From Rhizobiaceae bacterium (lineage in GTDB: Bacteria > Pseudomonadota > Alphaproteobacteria > Rhizobiales > Rhizobiaceae): DNA of 64,000 nucleotides. The DNA lies in the NCBI GenBank assembly GCA_017644005.1, contig JAEPMJ010000001.1, positions 620,001 to 684,000 of the forward strand, read 5' to 3'. Positions within the stretch are counted from its first letter, which is position 1, and the number at the start of each line of letters is the position of its first letter. The translations under genes and the position numbers were made by a program. The notes under the pieces are model-generated. The model was given only the letters and a program-made list of their open reading frames with translations. It was not told the origin of the DNA and made no database searches. Below, piece by piece: positions 16,115-25,551 of this stretch.

Positions 16115-17335
16115 TTGAAGAAATTGCTAGCCGCTGCCGCGCTCTTCGCCGGCCTGACCACATCCGCGCCCGCCAGTGAGCCCGATCCGGCCAGCTGGGA
16201 AACGGTTGTGGAGCAAGCCCGCGGGCAGACAGTCTACTTCAATGCCTGGGGCGGGTCGGAGAACATCAACGCCTATATCGAATGGGCAGGCGGCCGCCTG
16301 ATGGAGGATTACGGTGTCGAGCTCGTTCATGTGAAGCTGGACGACACAGCGAATGCGGTCGCCAAGGTGGTGGCCGAAAAGGCTGCCGGCCGCAACGACG
16401 CCGGTACGGTAGACCTCATCTGGATCAATGGCGAAAATTTCGCTTCCATGAAGCGGCAGAAGCTGCTGCTCGGCGGCGAATGGGCGACAAAGCTGCCCAA
16501 CTGGCACTATGTCGATATCGAAAACAAGCAGACAATCCTGACCGACTTCACCATCGCAACCGACGGACAGGAAAGCCCCTGGGGCATGGCGAAGCTCGTG
16601 TTCTTCTACGACAGCGCCCGCACCGACGCCGATGAGCTGCCCCAATCGGCCGACGGTCTGCTCGAATGGGCCAAAGCCAACCCCGGCCGCTTCTCATATC
16701 CCCAGCCGCCGGACTTCATCGGATCGTCATTCCTGAAGCAGGTGCTGAGCGAAAAGGTCGCCGACAGGCCGGCACTGCTCAAGCCCGTAGTTGAGGAAGA
16801 GTTCGGCGCGGTGACGAAGCCGCTGTTCGACTATCTCGACCAGCTGCACCCGGTGATGTGGCGCAGCGGTCGCGCCTATCCGCAGAACTACCCGGCCATG
16901 CGCCAGCTTCTGGCCGACAGCGAGCTCGATATCATCTTCGCCTTCAACCCGGCGGAAGCCTCAAGCGCCATCGCCAATGGCGAGCTGCCCGACAGCGTGC
17001 GGTCCTTCACATTCCCTGGCGGCACGCTTTCCAACACGCATTTCGTGGCGATCCCGTACAACGCCGCCGCCAAGGCAGGTGCGCTGGTGCTCGCCAATTT
17101 CCTGATCTCGCCGGAGGCGCAGGCACACAAGCAGGACCCCCGGATATGGGGCGACCCCACCGTGCTCAATATCGGAAAACTCGACGCCGAGGACAGGGCG
17201 AGGTTCGACGCCCTCGATCTCGGCATTGCGACGCTGGCGCCGGACGAGCTGGGGCCCGCGCTGGACGAACCGCATCCGACCTGGATGGATCGGCTGGAGA
17301 CGGAGTGGAAGCGCCGCTACGGGGTGGCGAACTAG
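16115..17335 (+). CDS. ynjB: YnjB-type ABC transporter substrate-binding protein
   Basis: A 406-residue periplasmic binding protein resembling E. coli YnjB (iron/thiamine-like binding fold). The signal peptide is MKKLLAAAALFAGLTTSAPASE, and the mature part begins with VYFNAWGGSENINAYIEWA, characteristic of this family. The start codon is TTG, after AGGGGG. It is the first gene of a three-gene operon with a fused permease and an ATPase. The ligand of YnjBCD systems has not been settled. Confidence 0.87.
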   Translation: MKKLLAAAALFAGLTTSAPASEPDPASWETVVEQARGQTVYFNAWGGSENINAYIEWAGGRLMEDYGVELVHVKLDDTANAVAKVVAEKAAGRNDAGTVDLIWINGENFASMKRQKLLLGGEWATKLPNWHYVDIENKQTILTDFTIATDGQESPWGMAKLVFFYDSARTDADELPQSADGLLEWAKANPGRFSYPQPPDFIGSSFLKQVLSEKVADRPALLKPVVEEEFGAVTKPLFDYLDQLHPVMWRSGRAYPQNYPAMRQLLADSELDIIFAFNPAEASSAIANGELPDSVRSFTFPGGTLSNTHFVAIPYNAAAKAGALVLANFLISPEAQAHKQDPRIWGDPTVLNIGKLDAEDRARFDALDLGIATLAPDELGPALDEPHPTWMDRLETEWKRRYGVAN

Positions 17336-17371
17336 CGGCCAGCTGCAATTGCTGCGCTCCTCTCCGAAACA

Positions 17372-19051
17372 ATGATCGCAAGGTTCGGCCCACCGCTCAC
17401 CATCCTGCTGCTTGCCGGGCCGGTGCTCGCCGGGCTGGCCGGAACGCTGCTCCCAGCCTTCGGCTATCTGCCGGCGCTCGGCGGCGACACATTCAGCTTC
17501 GAACCGTTCGGGGAGTTGGCCGCGCAGTCAGGCATCTGGCGCTCGGCCTGGATGAGTTACTACACTGGTGTCGCCGCCGCGGCGATATCGCTCCTCCTGG
17601 TTATGCTGTTTGTCGCCGCCTGGGCCGGCACGCGCGCCTTCGCGACCATCCAGCATCTCGTTTCGCCACTGCTTTCGGTGCCGCATGCAGCTGCAGCCTT
17701 CGGCTTCGCCTTCCTGATCGCGCCCTCAGGGGTACTGTCACGCCTCGCATCGCCATGGCTGACCGGCTGGGACCGGCCTCCTGACGCCATTATCGTCAAT
17801 GACGGAGCGGCATTGTCGCTGATCGCCGGGCTGGTGGTGAAGGAAGTGCCTTTCCTTCTTCTCGTCACACTTGCAGCCCTGCCGCAGGTACCGGTTGAGC
17901 GGACACGCAAAATCACCGCGCTGCTTGGTTACGGCCGCATTGCCGGATTCATCTATGCGAGCTGGCCGCAGATCTACCGCCAGATCAGGCTCGCGGTGCT
18001 GGCGGTGATCGCATTCTCGGCATCGGTGGTCGACGTCGCCGCGATCCTCGGGCCGACGCTGCCGGGCACGCTGGCGGTTCGCCTTGCAGGATGGATGAAC
18101 GACCCCGAGATTTCCATGCGATTCCTGGCCTCCGCCGGAGCGCTGCTGCAACTCGGCGTCGCGGTGGCGGCGATCCTGACGTGGATCGCCGTCGAGAAAA
18201 CCCTCGGACCGCTGATACAGTTGATGGCGCAGGCCGGCTACAGTCTCCGCCGTGATCGATGGTTGCGCCTGGCGGTTCTGTGGACGATGGCGCTGGCGGC
18301 GGGCACGGTGTTTGCAGGACTTGGCGCGCTCGCCATATGGTCGATCGCCGGGCTCTGGCAGTTTCCCGATACCTTGCCCGATAGCGTGACGCTGAAAAGT
18401 TGGATGCGTGCGGCGCCGCGCATGGCGGGTCCACTGGTCACCACATGCATCGTCGCGGTGTGCGCTACCGCAATCGCGGTTGCATTGGCGATGATGTGCC
18501 TGGTTCGGGAAGATACGACCGGCAGGCGCACCTCGCGCTTCGCTCTGCCGCTCATCTATCTACCACTTGTGGTGCCGCAAGTGGCCTTCCTGTTCGGACT
18601 GCAGCTGCTTTTCGTATTGTCCGGAACTGTGGCGAGCCTGCCGGCGCTTGTCTTCGCGCATGTCGTGTTCGTGTTGCCGTATGTGTTCCTGTCGCTTTCG
18701 GACCCCTGGCGCGCTTTCGACCGGCGCTACGAGGCGATTGCCGCCGGCCTTGGAAAATCGCGCAACACGACGCTGTGGCGCATTCGCGCGCCGATGCTGC
18801 TGCGCGCCATCCTGACGGCCGCGGCCGTGGGCTTCGCAGTCTCGATCGGCCAGTATCTGCCGACGCTGCTGGTCGGCGCCGGCCGTCTGCCAACCATCAC
18901 CACCGAGGCCGTAGCACTGGCGTCGGGCGGAAACCGGCGCGTAATCGGTGTCTACGCGTTTTTGCAGATGCTGCTGCCGCTGGCCGGCTTCGCCATTGCA
19001 ACGCTGGTTCCAGCGCTGCTATTCCGGCGTTTTCGCGCAATGCGGGCCTAA
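17372..19051 (+). CDS. ynjC: YnjC-type fused ABC transporter permease
   Basis: A 559-residue inner-membrane protein made of two permease domains in tandem, roughly residues 1-280 and 290-559, with about 12 helices. Each half has a coupling loop: VERTRKITALLGYGRIAGFIYASWP in the first and FDRRYEAIAAGLGKSRNTTLWRIRAPML in the second. Such a fused pair needs only one permease gene per importer, as in FbpB, ThiP and YnjC. It starts 37 bp after ynjB and ends 17 bp before ynjD. Confidence 0.88.
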   Translation: MIARFGPPLTILLLAGPVLAGLAGTLLPAFGYLPALGGDTFSFEPFGELAAQSGIWRSAWMSYYTGVAAAAISLLLVMLFVAAWAGTRAFATIQHLVSPLLSVPHAAAAFGFAFLIAPSGVLSRLASPWLTGWDRPPDAIIVNDGAALSLIAGLVVKEVPFLLLVTLAALPQVPVERTRKITALLGYGRIAGFIYASWPQIYRQIRLAVLAVIAFSASVVDVAAILGPTLPGTLAVRLAGWMNDPEISMRFLASAGALLQLGVAVAAILTWIAVEKTLGPLIQLMAQAGYSLRRDRWLRLAVLWTMALAAGTVFAGLGALAIWSIAGLWQFPDTLPDSVTLKSWMRAAPRMAGPLVTTCIVAVCATAIAVALAMMCLVREDTTGRRTSRFALPLIYLPLVVPQVAFLFGLQLLFVLSGTVASLPALVFAHVVFVLPYVFLSLSDPWRAFDRRYEAIAAGLGKSRNTTLWRIRAPMLLRAILTAAAVGFAVSIGQYLPTLLVGAGRLPTITTEAVALASGGNRRVIGVYAFLQMLLPLAGFAIATLVPALLFRRFRAMRA

Positions 19052-19068
19052 GCTGCGGAGAGTATACG

Positions 19069-19710
19069 TTGGACGGCAAAGGGCTGAGGCTCGACGATAT
19101 TCGCATTTCGCTGAACGGCGCGCCGCTGCTGTCGATCGCCCACACCATCGCCCCCGGCGAGGTGCTTACCGTGATGGGGCCGTCGGGTTCCGGCAAATCG
19201 ACGCTGCTGGCCTTTATCGGCGGGTTTCTCGATCCGGCATTCGAGGCTTCGGGTCAGGTTTTCATCGATGACGAGGATCTGACTCCGGTTGCGTCGGAAG
19301 ACCGCCATGTCGGCATCCTGTTTCAAGACCCGCTTCTTTTTCCGCACATGACCGTCGCCGGCAATCTGACCTTTGCAATTCCCGCCACCATCAGCGGGCG
19401 CGTCAGGCGGCGCGACATCGCCTGCCGTGCGCTGGAAGGTGTCGAACTCGCCGGCTACGAAGACCGCGATCCCGATACGCTGTCGGGCGGGCAAAAGGCT
19501 AGAGTCGCACTGGCCCGCGTATTGTTAGCGGAACCGCGCGCCCTGCTTCTCGACGAACCGTTTTCCAAGCTTGATGCGGAACTGCGCCAGCAAATGCGCG
19601 ACCTGGTGTTTTCCAAAGCAAGGCAGAGCGGCCTGCCGACACTTCTGGTGACGCATGACGAGGCCGACGCTGCCGCGGCAGGCGGAAATGTAATCCGCCT
19701 CGGCGGCTGA
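19069..19710 (+). CDS. ynjD: YnjD-type ABC transporter ATP-binding protein
   Basis: A 213-residue ATPase with Walker A GPSGSGKST, signature LSGGQKARVALARVLL, Walker B ALLLDEPFSKLD and H-loop LVTHDEADA. I use the TTG at 19069 after GCGGAGAG, giving MDGKGLRLDDIRIS and the usual length for YnjD; the open frame reaches back to 18400 but that part overlaps ynjC and is not coding. It drives the YnjC permease. The hrpB gene starts 6 bp downstream, so the two may be co-transcribed. Confidence 0.88.
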   Translation: MDGKGLRLDDIRISLNGAPLLSIAHTIAPGEVLTVMGPSGSGKSTLLAFIGGFLDPAFEASGQVFIDDEDLTPVASEDRHVGILFQDPLLFPHMTVAGNLTFAIPATISGRVRRRDIACRALEGVELAGYEDRDPDTLSGGQKARVALARVLLAEPRALLLDEPFSKLDAELRQQMRDLVFSKARQSGLPTLLVTHDEADAAAAGGNVIRLGG

Positions 19711-19715
19711 GCGCG

Positions 19716-22190
19716 ATGGCCCTGCCCCATCTCCCTGTTTCGGCGGCGTTGCCCGAGCTTGCGGCAGCGCTAGACAATAACGGGCAAGCCGTTCTCGTCG
19801 CGCCGCCGGGTGCAGGCAAAACCACACTGGTGCCGCTGCATCTGCTCGGTGCGCCCTGGCTCGGCGGCGGCATGATCGTGTTGCTGGAGCCGCGCAGGCT
19901 GGCTGCCCGCGCAGCCGCCCGACGCATGGCCGATCTCCTTGGCGAAAAGCCGGGCGAGACTGTCGGCTACGCGATGCGGCTCGACCGCAAGGTTTCGGCG
20001 CGCACGCGCATCCTGGTCGTCACCGAAGGCGTGATGGCGCGCATGATCCTCGACGATCCGGAGCTTACCGGAATCAACGCCCTGATCTTCGACGAGTTCC
20101 ATGAACGCTCGCTCGACGGCGATTTCGGCCTGGCGCTGGCGCTCGACATCAAGGGCGGCCTGCGGCCCGATTTGCGGCTGCTGGTCATGTCGGCGACGAT
20201 CGACGGCGCCCGCGTCGCCGAACTTCTGGGCGGCGCTCCTGTCATCACCAGCGAAGGCCGCAGCTTTCCCGTGGACATTCGCCACGACGAACGCCTGGCC
20301 GGGGAAGCGATCGAAGCAGCGATGACGCGCGCGATCCGTACCGCAATCGCGGAGGAGGAAGGCGGCGTGCTCGCTTTCCTGCCAGGCCAGCGTGAAATCG
20401 AGCGTACGTCCGAAGCGCTCGCCGGGCGGCTGCCGGCCAATGTCGACGTCGCACCGCTCTTCGGTGCAATGGAAGGTGGGGCGCAGGATGCCGCGATCCG
20501 GCCCGCGCCGGACGGACGCCGCAAAATCGTGCTCGCCACGGCTATCGCCGAAACCTCGATCACCATCGAGGATGTGCGTATTGTCATCGACAGCGGGCTT
20601 GCCCGTCTGCCACGCTACGAACCGGCAAGCGGCATAACGCGGCTGGAAACCGTACGCGTTTCACGCGCATCGGCCGATCAGCGCGCAGGACGCGCGGGAC
20701 GCGTTCAGCCGGGTATCGCGATCAGGCTTTGGCGGCAGGAGCAGACCGCCGCGCTGCCTGCATTCACACCGCCGGAAATCCTGCAGGCGGACCTGACCGG
20801 CCTTGTGCTCGACTGCGCTGCATTCGGTATTGCCGATCCGGCCACGCTCTCCTTTCTCGACACACCTCCGGCGCCGGCAATCGCCGAGGCGCGCACCTTG
20901 CTTGGCCGGCTCCAGGCCATCGACGCCGACGGCCGCATCACCGAAACGGGGAACGCGATGCGCGGGCTGGCTCTGCCGGCGCGACTTGCCCACATGGTGG
21001 CAGAGGCAGCGAAGACCGGCTCGGCACGGCAAGCAGCGGAGCTTGCAGTGCTCCTCACCGAGCGTGGGCTTGGCGGCAACGATCCCGACCTAGAGCACCG
21101 GCTGACGCGCTTTCATGGCGACCGCTCGCCGCGCGCCAAAGCTGCAAAAGGCCTTGCCGAGCGGCTGGCGCGTCTGGCCGCCTCCCCATTTATGGGGGAA
21201 GTCGCGCCCAAGGTGCGGGAGGAAGGAAAAAGCGCCGGCGAACTCCTCCTCCACGCCTGGCCGGACCGGATCGCGCGATCGCGCGGCGCGACAGGCCATT
21301 ATGTGCTTGCCAATGGCCGTGGCGCGATGCTGGACGAAATGTCCGCGCTTGCCCGCCGGGAGTGGCTCGTGATCGCCGACTTGCAGGGCGGCGCGAAGAA
21401 CGCCCGCGTCACCGCCGCAGCAGCGACCGGCGAAGTCGAGATCCGTTCGGTGCTGGGCGACCAGATAGAATGCACGACGACCACATTCTACGACCGTCAA
21501 GCACGCGCCGTTCGCACCCGGCAGAGCGAGCGCCTTGGCGCCATCACGCTGGGCGAACGGCCCTTGCCTGCGCCTGGCGGCGAAGAAGCCAACGCCGCAA
21601 TAGCTGAAGCGCTCAGTGAACACGGGCTTGGCCTGCTCGACTGGAGCAAAGAAGCCAGGACGCTGCGCGCCCGGCTTGGCTGGCTACATCGCGGAATCGG
21701 CGACCCCTGGCCCGACGTCTCCGACGATGCCCTCGTTTCGACTCTCGATAGCTGGCTTGTGCCGTTTCTGCCCGGCGAGGCTTCGTTTGCCCGCATTGGC
21801 TCGAGCGTCGTCGAGCAGGCGCTTGCCGCACTTGTTCCCGCAGGACAGCACAGCCGGTTCCGCCAACTGGCACCGACACACTACGACGCGCCGTCGGGCA
21901 GCCGGCTGCAGATCGACTACGCGGGCGATCACCCGGTGCTCGCAATCCGGGTTCAGGAGCTCTTCGGCCTTGAGACGCACCCGGCCATCGCAAACGGAAC
22001 CGTGCCGCTGACCCTGGAGCTTCTTTCACCCGCGCACCGGCCCTTGCAGACCACGCGCGACCTGCCCGGCTTCTGGGCAGGCTCATGGAAAGACGTGCGT
22101 GCCGAGATGCGCGGACGCTATCCCAAGCATGATTGGCCGGAAGATCCGGCAAATGCTCAAGCCACCAGCCGCGCCAAACCGCGCAGATAA
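19716..22190 (+). CDS. hrpB: ATP-dependent helicase HrpB
   Basis: An 824-residue DEAH-box RNA/DNA helicase. Motif I is APPGAGKTT, motif II is DEFHE, motif III is MSATID, and motif VI is QRAGRAGRVQPG; the HrpB C-terminal domain follows. The role in most bacteria is unclear. Residues 490-507 (SPFMGEVAPKVREEGKSA) are encoded by a palindromic repeat element and look like an insertion between the helicase-associated region and LLLHAWPDRIARSRG. It lies just after ynjD and before the actS-actR pair. Confidence 0.93.
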   Translation: MALPHLPVSAALPELAAALDNNGQAVLVAPPGAGKTTLVPLHLLGAPWLGGGMIVLLEPRRLAARAAARRMADLLGEKPGETVGYAMRLDRKVSARTRILVVTEGVMARMILDDPELTGINALIFDEFHERSLDGDFGLALALDIKGGLRPDLRLLVMSATIDGARVAELLGGAPVITSEGRSFPVDIRHDERLAGEAIEAAMTRAIRTAIAEEEGGVLAFLPGQREIERTSEALAGRLPANVDVAPLFGAMEGGAQDAAIRPAPDGRRKIVLATAIAETSITIEDVRIVIDSGLARLPRYEPASGITRLETVRVSRASADQRAGRAGRVQPGIAIRLWRQEQTAALPAFTPPEILQADLTGLVLDCAAFGIADPATLSFLDTPPAPAIAEARTLLGRLQAIDADGRITETGNAMRGLALPARLAHMVAEAAKTGSARQAAELAVLLTERGLGGNDPDLEHRLTRFHGDRSPRAKAAKGLAERLARLAASPFMGEVAPKVREEGKSAGELLLHAWPDRIARSRGATGHYVLANGRGAMLDEMSALARREWLVIADLQGGAKNARVTAAAATGEVEIRSVLGDQIECTTTTFYDRQARAVRTRQSERLGAITLGERPLPAPGGEEANAAIAEALSEHGLGLLDWSKEARTLRARLGWLHRGIGDPWPDVSDDALVSTLDSWLVPFLPGEASFARIGSSVVEQALAALVPAGQHSRFRQLAPTHYDAPSGSRLQIDYAGDHPVLAIRVQELFGLETHPAIANGTVPLTLELLSPAHRPLQTTRDLPGFWAGSWKDVRAEMRGRYPKHDWPEDPANAQATSRAKPRR
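21183..21236 (+). repeat. Palindromic repeat inserted in hrpB coding sequence
   Basis: This 54-base in-frame stretch begins with TCCCCATTTATGGGGGAA, whose CCCCAT/ATGGGG arms form a hairpin, and continues with a GC-rich second half ending GGGAGGAAGG. It resembles the widespread rhizobial repeat of the form TCCCCxxxGTGGGGAGGTGTCGGCGAAG with GAGGGGGG. It adds 18 residues to HrpB without breaking the frame. Confidence 0.55.
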
Positions 22191-22303
22191 CCCTGTCGGG
22201 AAAGGTCGCCGGTGGAGCAAAAAATTCGAAGCTGCAGCACCGTCCCTGGACAAAATGCGTTCCGTAGCTTGGCCGCGCGACCATACAGTCGCATAACAGG
22301 CAA

Positions 22304-23608
22304 ATGTCCCACGAGGTTTCGACACCCGATCCGTCTACCGTCTACCGGCTCAGGCTGAACACGCTGATCCGGTTGCGGTGGCTGGCCGTAATCGGCCAGA
22401 CGGTGACCGTGCTCGCGGTTGCCTTCGGACTCGGCTTTCCGCTGCCGGTCGGCCTTTGCCTGGCGCTGATTGCCAGTTCCGCCTGGCTCAACCTGTTTCT
22501 TTCGTTCCGTTACGCAGCGACCCACAGGCTGGAGCCGAAAGCCGCCCTTGGCATCCTCACTTTCGATGCGTTGCAACTTGGCGGCCTGCTGTTCATGACC
22601 GGCGGGCTGACCAATCCGTTCGCGGTTCTGATGGCGGTTCCGGTGGTCATCTCGGCAACGTCCCTGCCGCGCAACTATACAGCGCTGCTCGGGAGCATCG
22701 TTGTTGCCGCCACAACCGTGCTTGCGTTCTTCCATCTGCCGATCCCATGGTATCCCGGCACCCAGCTCATCATGCCGCTCGTTTTCATTGCCGGGGTGTG
22801 GATGGCAGTGGTTTCCTCGATCGCGTTCACCAGCATCTATGCGTATCGCGTCGCCGAGGAGGCGCGGCTGCTCGCCAATGCGCTTGCCGCGACCGAACTG
22901 GTGCTGCAGCGCGAGCAGCACCTTTCGGCACTCGACGGGCTGGCCGCGGCGGCGGCGCACGAGCTCGGCACACCGCTTGCCACAATCGCGCTGGTGGCAA
23001 AGGAAATGGAGCGCGCGCTCGCGAACGACCCTCGGTTCAAGGAAGATGTCAGCCTGCTGCGGTCGCAAAGCGAAAGATGCCGCGAAATCCTCAAGCGGCT
23101 GACCAACCTCTCCTCCGAAGGCGAAGCGCATCTGGCGCGCATGCCGCTCACATCGCTGGTCGAAGAAGCAGTGGCGCCGCATCGCGAATTCGGCATCGAA
23201 CTGCGGCTTGAACCAGGACATTGCGAAGGACCGGAACCGATCGGCCAACGCAATCCAGGCGTCATCTACGGGCTTGGCAATCTGGTCGAAAACGCGGTCG
23301 ATTTCGCCCGCTCCACAGTGGTTGTCCGCTGGGAATGGAACGCTGAAAAGGTCTCCATCTCGGTCACCGACGACGGCGCCGGTTTCTCAGCCGAGGTCAT
23401 GGATCGGATCGGCGAGCCTTATCTTACGCGCCGCAGTGGCGTGAGTTCCGGCGGAGGGCTCGGGCTCGGGCTGTTCATTGCGAAATCGCTGCTCGGTCGG
23501 TCCGGCGCCGCCATTGCATTCTCCAACGCATCGGCGCCGGGGATGGGTGCAGTCGTTACGGTGGAATGGCCGCGCAGCGATTTTGTCAGCGTGCCAATTG
23601 CCCCGTAA
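22304..23608 (+). CDS. actS: Redox-sensing histidine kinase ActS/RegB
   Basis: A 434-residue sensor kinase of the RegB/PrrB/ActS group that senses redox state through ubiquinone and a cysteine. Six hydrophobic helices occupy about residues 20-185. The quinone-binding motif GGLTNPF is at 100-106, the phospho-acceptor His219 is in AAHELGTPLAT, and the conserved redox Cys259 is in SERCREIL. The ATPase domain has NLVENAVDFA and DDGAGF, GGLGLGLF boxes. Its regulator actR follows 74 bp downstream. Confidence 0.94.
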   Translation: MSHEVSTPDPSTVYRLRLNTLIRLRWLAVIGQTVTVLAVAFGLGFPLPVGLCLALIASSAWLNLFLSFRYAATHRLEPKAALGILTFDALQLGGLLFMTGGLTNPFAVLMAVPVVISATSLPRNYTALLGSIVVAATTVLAFFHLPIPWYPGTQLIMPLVFIAGVWMAVVSSIAFTSIYAYRVAEEARLLANALAATELVLQREQHLSALDGLAAAAAHELGTPLATIALVAKEMERALANDPRFKEDVSLLRSQSERCREILKRLTNLSSEGEAHLARMPLTSLVEEAVAPHREFGIELRLEPGHCEGPEPIGQRNPGVIYGLGNLVENAVDFARSTVVVRWEWNAEKVSISVTDDGAGFSAEVMDRIGEPYLTRRSGVSSGGGLGLGLFIAKSLLGRSGAAIAFSNASAPGMGAVVTVEWPRSDFVSVPIAP

Positions 23609-23682
23609 TGCTGGACTTGGCGTCAGATTTGGCTAAACAGGCCCGAAATGCGCATTATCGGCAGGGAAAAGAAGAAACTGCG

Positions 23683-24246
23683 ATGTCTGAGCCTCAGGAT
23701 ACGAACGCTGACGAAGCGCTGGGCGCCGACCGGTCTCTGCTGATCGTAGAGGACGACCGCCCCTTTCTGTCGCGCCTTGCCCGCGCCATGGAAAGCCGCG
23801 GGTTCGCCGTTGATACAGCAGAAAGCGTCGAAGAGGCACTGGCCAAGGTGAAAGCCGGGGCGCCCGCATATGCGGTGGTCGATATGCGGCTGGGCGACGG
23901 CAACGGCATCGATGTCGTGGCGGCCATCCGTGAAAAGCGCGGCGATGCACGCACCATCATCCTCACCGGCTATGGCAACATCGCCACGGCAGTGACTGCG
24001 GTGAAGCTCGGCGCCGTCGACTATCTGGCCAAACCGGCGGACGCCGACGATGTCTATGCCGCGCTCGTCAATACCGGCGAGCGCCCGGACCCGCCGGAAA
24101 ATCCGATGTCGGCCGACCGCGTCCGCTGGGAACACATCCAGCGCGTGTACGAGATGTGCGACCGTAACGTCTCGGAGACCGCGCGGCGGCTCAACATGCA
24201 CCGTCGCACCCTGCAGCGCATTCTGGCGAAACGGGCGCCGCGGTAG
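23683..24246 (+). CDS. actR: Redox response regulator ActR/RegA
   Basis: A 187-residue response regulator, partner of ActS. The receiver has acidic residues in VEDDRPFL, phospho-acceptor Asp67 (VVDMRLGDGNG) and Lys117 (YLAKPADADD). The C-terminal Fis-type helix-turn-helix, NVSETARRLNMHRRTLQRILAKRAPR, is nearly invariant in RegA homologues. I use ATG 23683 (MSEPQDTNAD); the frame extends upstream to 23566 but overlaps actS. In rhizobia this system controls energy and acid-tolerance genes. Confidence 0.94.
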   Translation: MSEPQDTNADEALGADRSLLIVEDDRPFLSRLARAMESRGFAVDTAESVEEALAKVKAGAPAYAVVDMRLGDGNGIDVVAAIREKRGDARTIILTGYGNIATAVTAVKLGAVDYLAKPADADDVYAALVNTGERPDPPENPMSADRVRWEHIQRVYEMCDRNVSETARRLNMHRRTLQRILAKRAPR

Positions 24247-24305
24247 GCAATCAGTGTCATCGGCGGTCGCCAACCGTCGTTTTCCATCAGCCTGCCGGCG
24301 ATTGG

Positions 24306-24806
24306 CTAATCCCCTTCATCCTCCAACGCCGCCACCGGCACGCCGGCCATTTCGGCGGCCGTGATGCGCGCCGCACTTGCCCTTGCAAAGCGCAGCGTGA
24401 GCGCCTTGCGTGCCGGCGCGGCAAGGCGGTGCTCCGGTGCTTCGCGCAGGATTTCCGCGCCGTAGCCGTCGGACAGGATGAAGCCGCAATCGTCCGGGAA
24501 TATCTCGGCCGGCACGTCGGGATGGGTGGCAAAGAAGAACCGGTCGCAGAAGGCGCGGTATTCGGGCCATTTCCGGTCGACCCGGAAATCCTCGACCGAG
24601 GACTTGACCTCGATGATCCAGATTTCGCCCAGCCGGCTGAGGCCAACGAGGTCAGCGCGCCGCCCGGTTTTCAGCGACAATTCCGGCAACGTGACCGCAC
24701 CAGTCTGAGCCAACAGACGCTGCACGCCCCGGCGCACGAGCAGGGCCCGGTCGGACTGGCGCCCGTCGGCAAGCGGGTTGGCGGCATAGGGAGAGACAAT
24801 CGGCAT
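24306..24806 (-). CDS. mmcB: MmcB family DNA repair protein
   Basis: A 166-residue protein of the MmcB family, small nuclease-like proteins first named in Caulobacter DNA-damage studies. A PD-(D/E)xK-like core is visible: RRADLVGLSRLGEIWIIEVKSSVEDF supplies the D and ExK residues. The start is uncertain: ATG 24806 (MPIVSPYAANPL) matches the family, whereas TTG 24824 adds six residues; neither has a good ribosome site. It lies convergent to actR. Confidence 0.82.
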   Translation of the reverse strand: MPIVSPYAANPLADGRQSDRALLVRRGVQRLLAQTGAVTLPELSLKTGRRADLVGLSRLGEIWIIEVKSSVEDFRVDRKWPEYRAFCDRFFFATHPDVPAEIFPDDCGFILSDGYGAEILREAPEHRLAAPARKALTLRFARASAARITAAEMAGVPVAALEDEGD

Positions 24807-24874
24807 CCTGCGACGATGCCACAAAATGTTCTTGTTTTGAACCCACCGAACAGTCGGATCCAGATCCCCAGGCC

Positions 24875-25273
24875 CTAGTGTTTTCGCGCCAGTTCTTCCG
24901 CGTCCAGCGTCTGTTCGATCATCTGCTTCAGCATGGGCAGGTCGGAAAGGGTGAGCGCCAGCGCGATCTCGCCGCCGCCTTCAAGCGCCAGAATAATACC
25001 AGGCTGGCCATGCTCATTGAGGCCGAACGTCATGCCGGTTGTCTGCAGCGCCTGGGATGACGGCCGCTCGTTCTCGGGCAGGTGCTCGGTAGCCTTGCCG
25101 ACAAGGCTTGCAAGCGCGGCAATGACGGCGGGCGCAACACCTGCGTCGAACTCCAGCCCGAACATTTCCCTTTCAGCCGTTCCCAACAAAAGCGCGACCG
25201 ATTTGCTTTCTGGACGGGCCTCGCCGCTGAGAACCCGCACAAATTTCGGCGCTGTGTTGACGATTTCGGTCAA
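24875..25273 (-). CDS. Conserved hypothetical protein
   Basis: A 132-residue protein of unknown function, predicted cytoplasmic, with a beta-rich centre (MTFGLNEHGQPGIILALEGGGEIALALTLSDLPML) and a helical C-terminus. The start is a TTG at 25273 seven bases after GGGAG; the frame extends to 25381 but the extension is proline- and arginine-rich and lacks a ribosome site. It sits between mmcB and the L,D-transpeptidase gene. Confidence 0.65.
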   Translation of the reverse strand: MTEIVNTAPKFVRVLSGEARPESKSVALLLGTAEREMFGLEFDAGVAPAVIAALASLVGKATEHLPENERPSSQALQTTGMTFGLNEHGQPGIILALEGGGEIALALTLSDLPMLKQMIEQTLDAEELARKH

Positions 25274-25551
25274 GTTAGACTCCCGTCTGGTACCGGTTCG
25301 CTGATACGCGGCCTGCGCCGCCGTTGCCTGACGTGGCCACGGAACGCAGAAATGCGAGGAAACAGGCCACAAGCGGCTCACATTTCCGTGAGCTGTTGCC
25401 GATTTGCAATATCAAACCTGCTTCGTTCCGCCACGTCAGCTAGGCGGCGATTATTCACTTGGTCGACCTGGAGCCTCGCATTAACAATATTGTCGAAAAT
25501 ACGGTCCGAATCGGATCAGGGTCATTTCAGCCGGGGGAACAGGATTTTAAC

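Noticed and set aside
18400-19068. Upstream extension of the ynjD frame
   Set aside because: It overlaps ynjC in another frame and lacks the ATPase fold; the TTG at 19069 has a good ribosome site.
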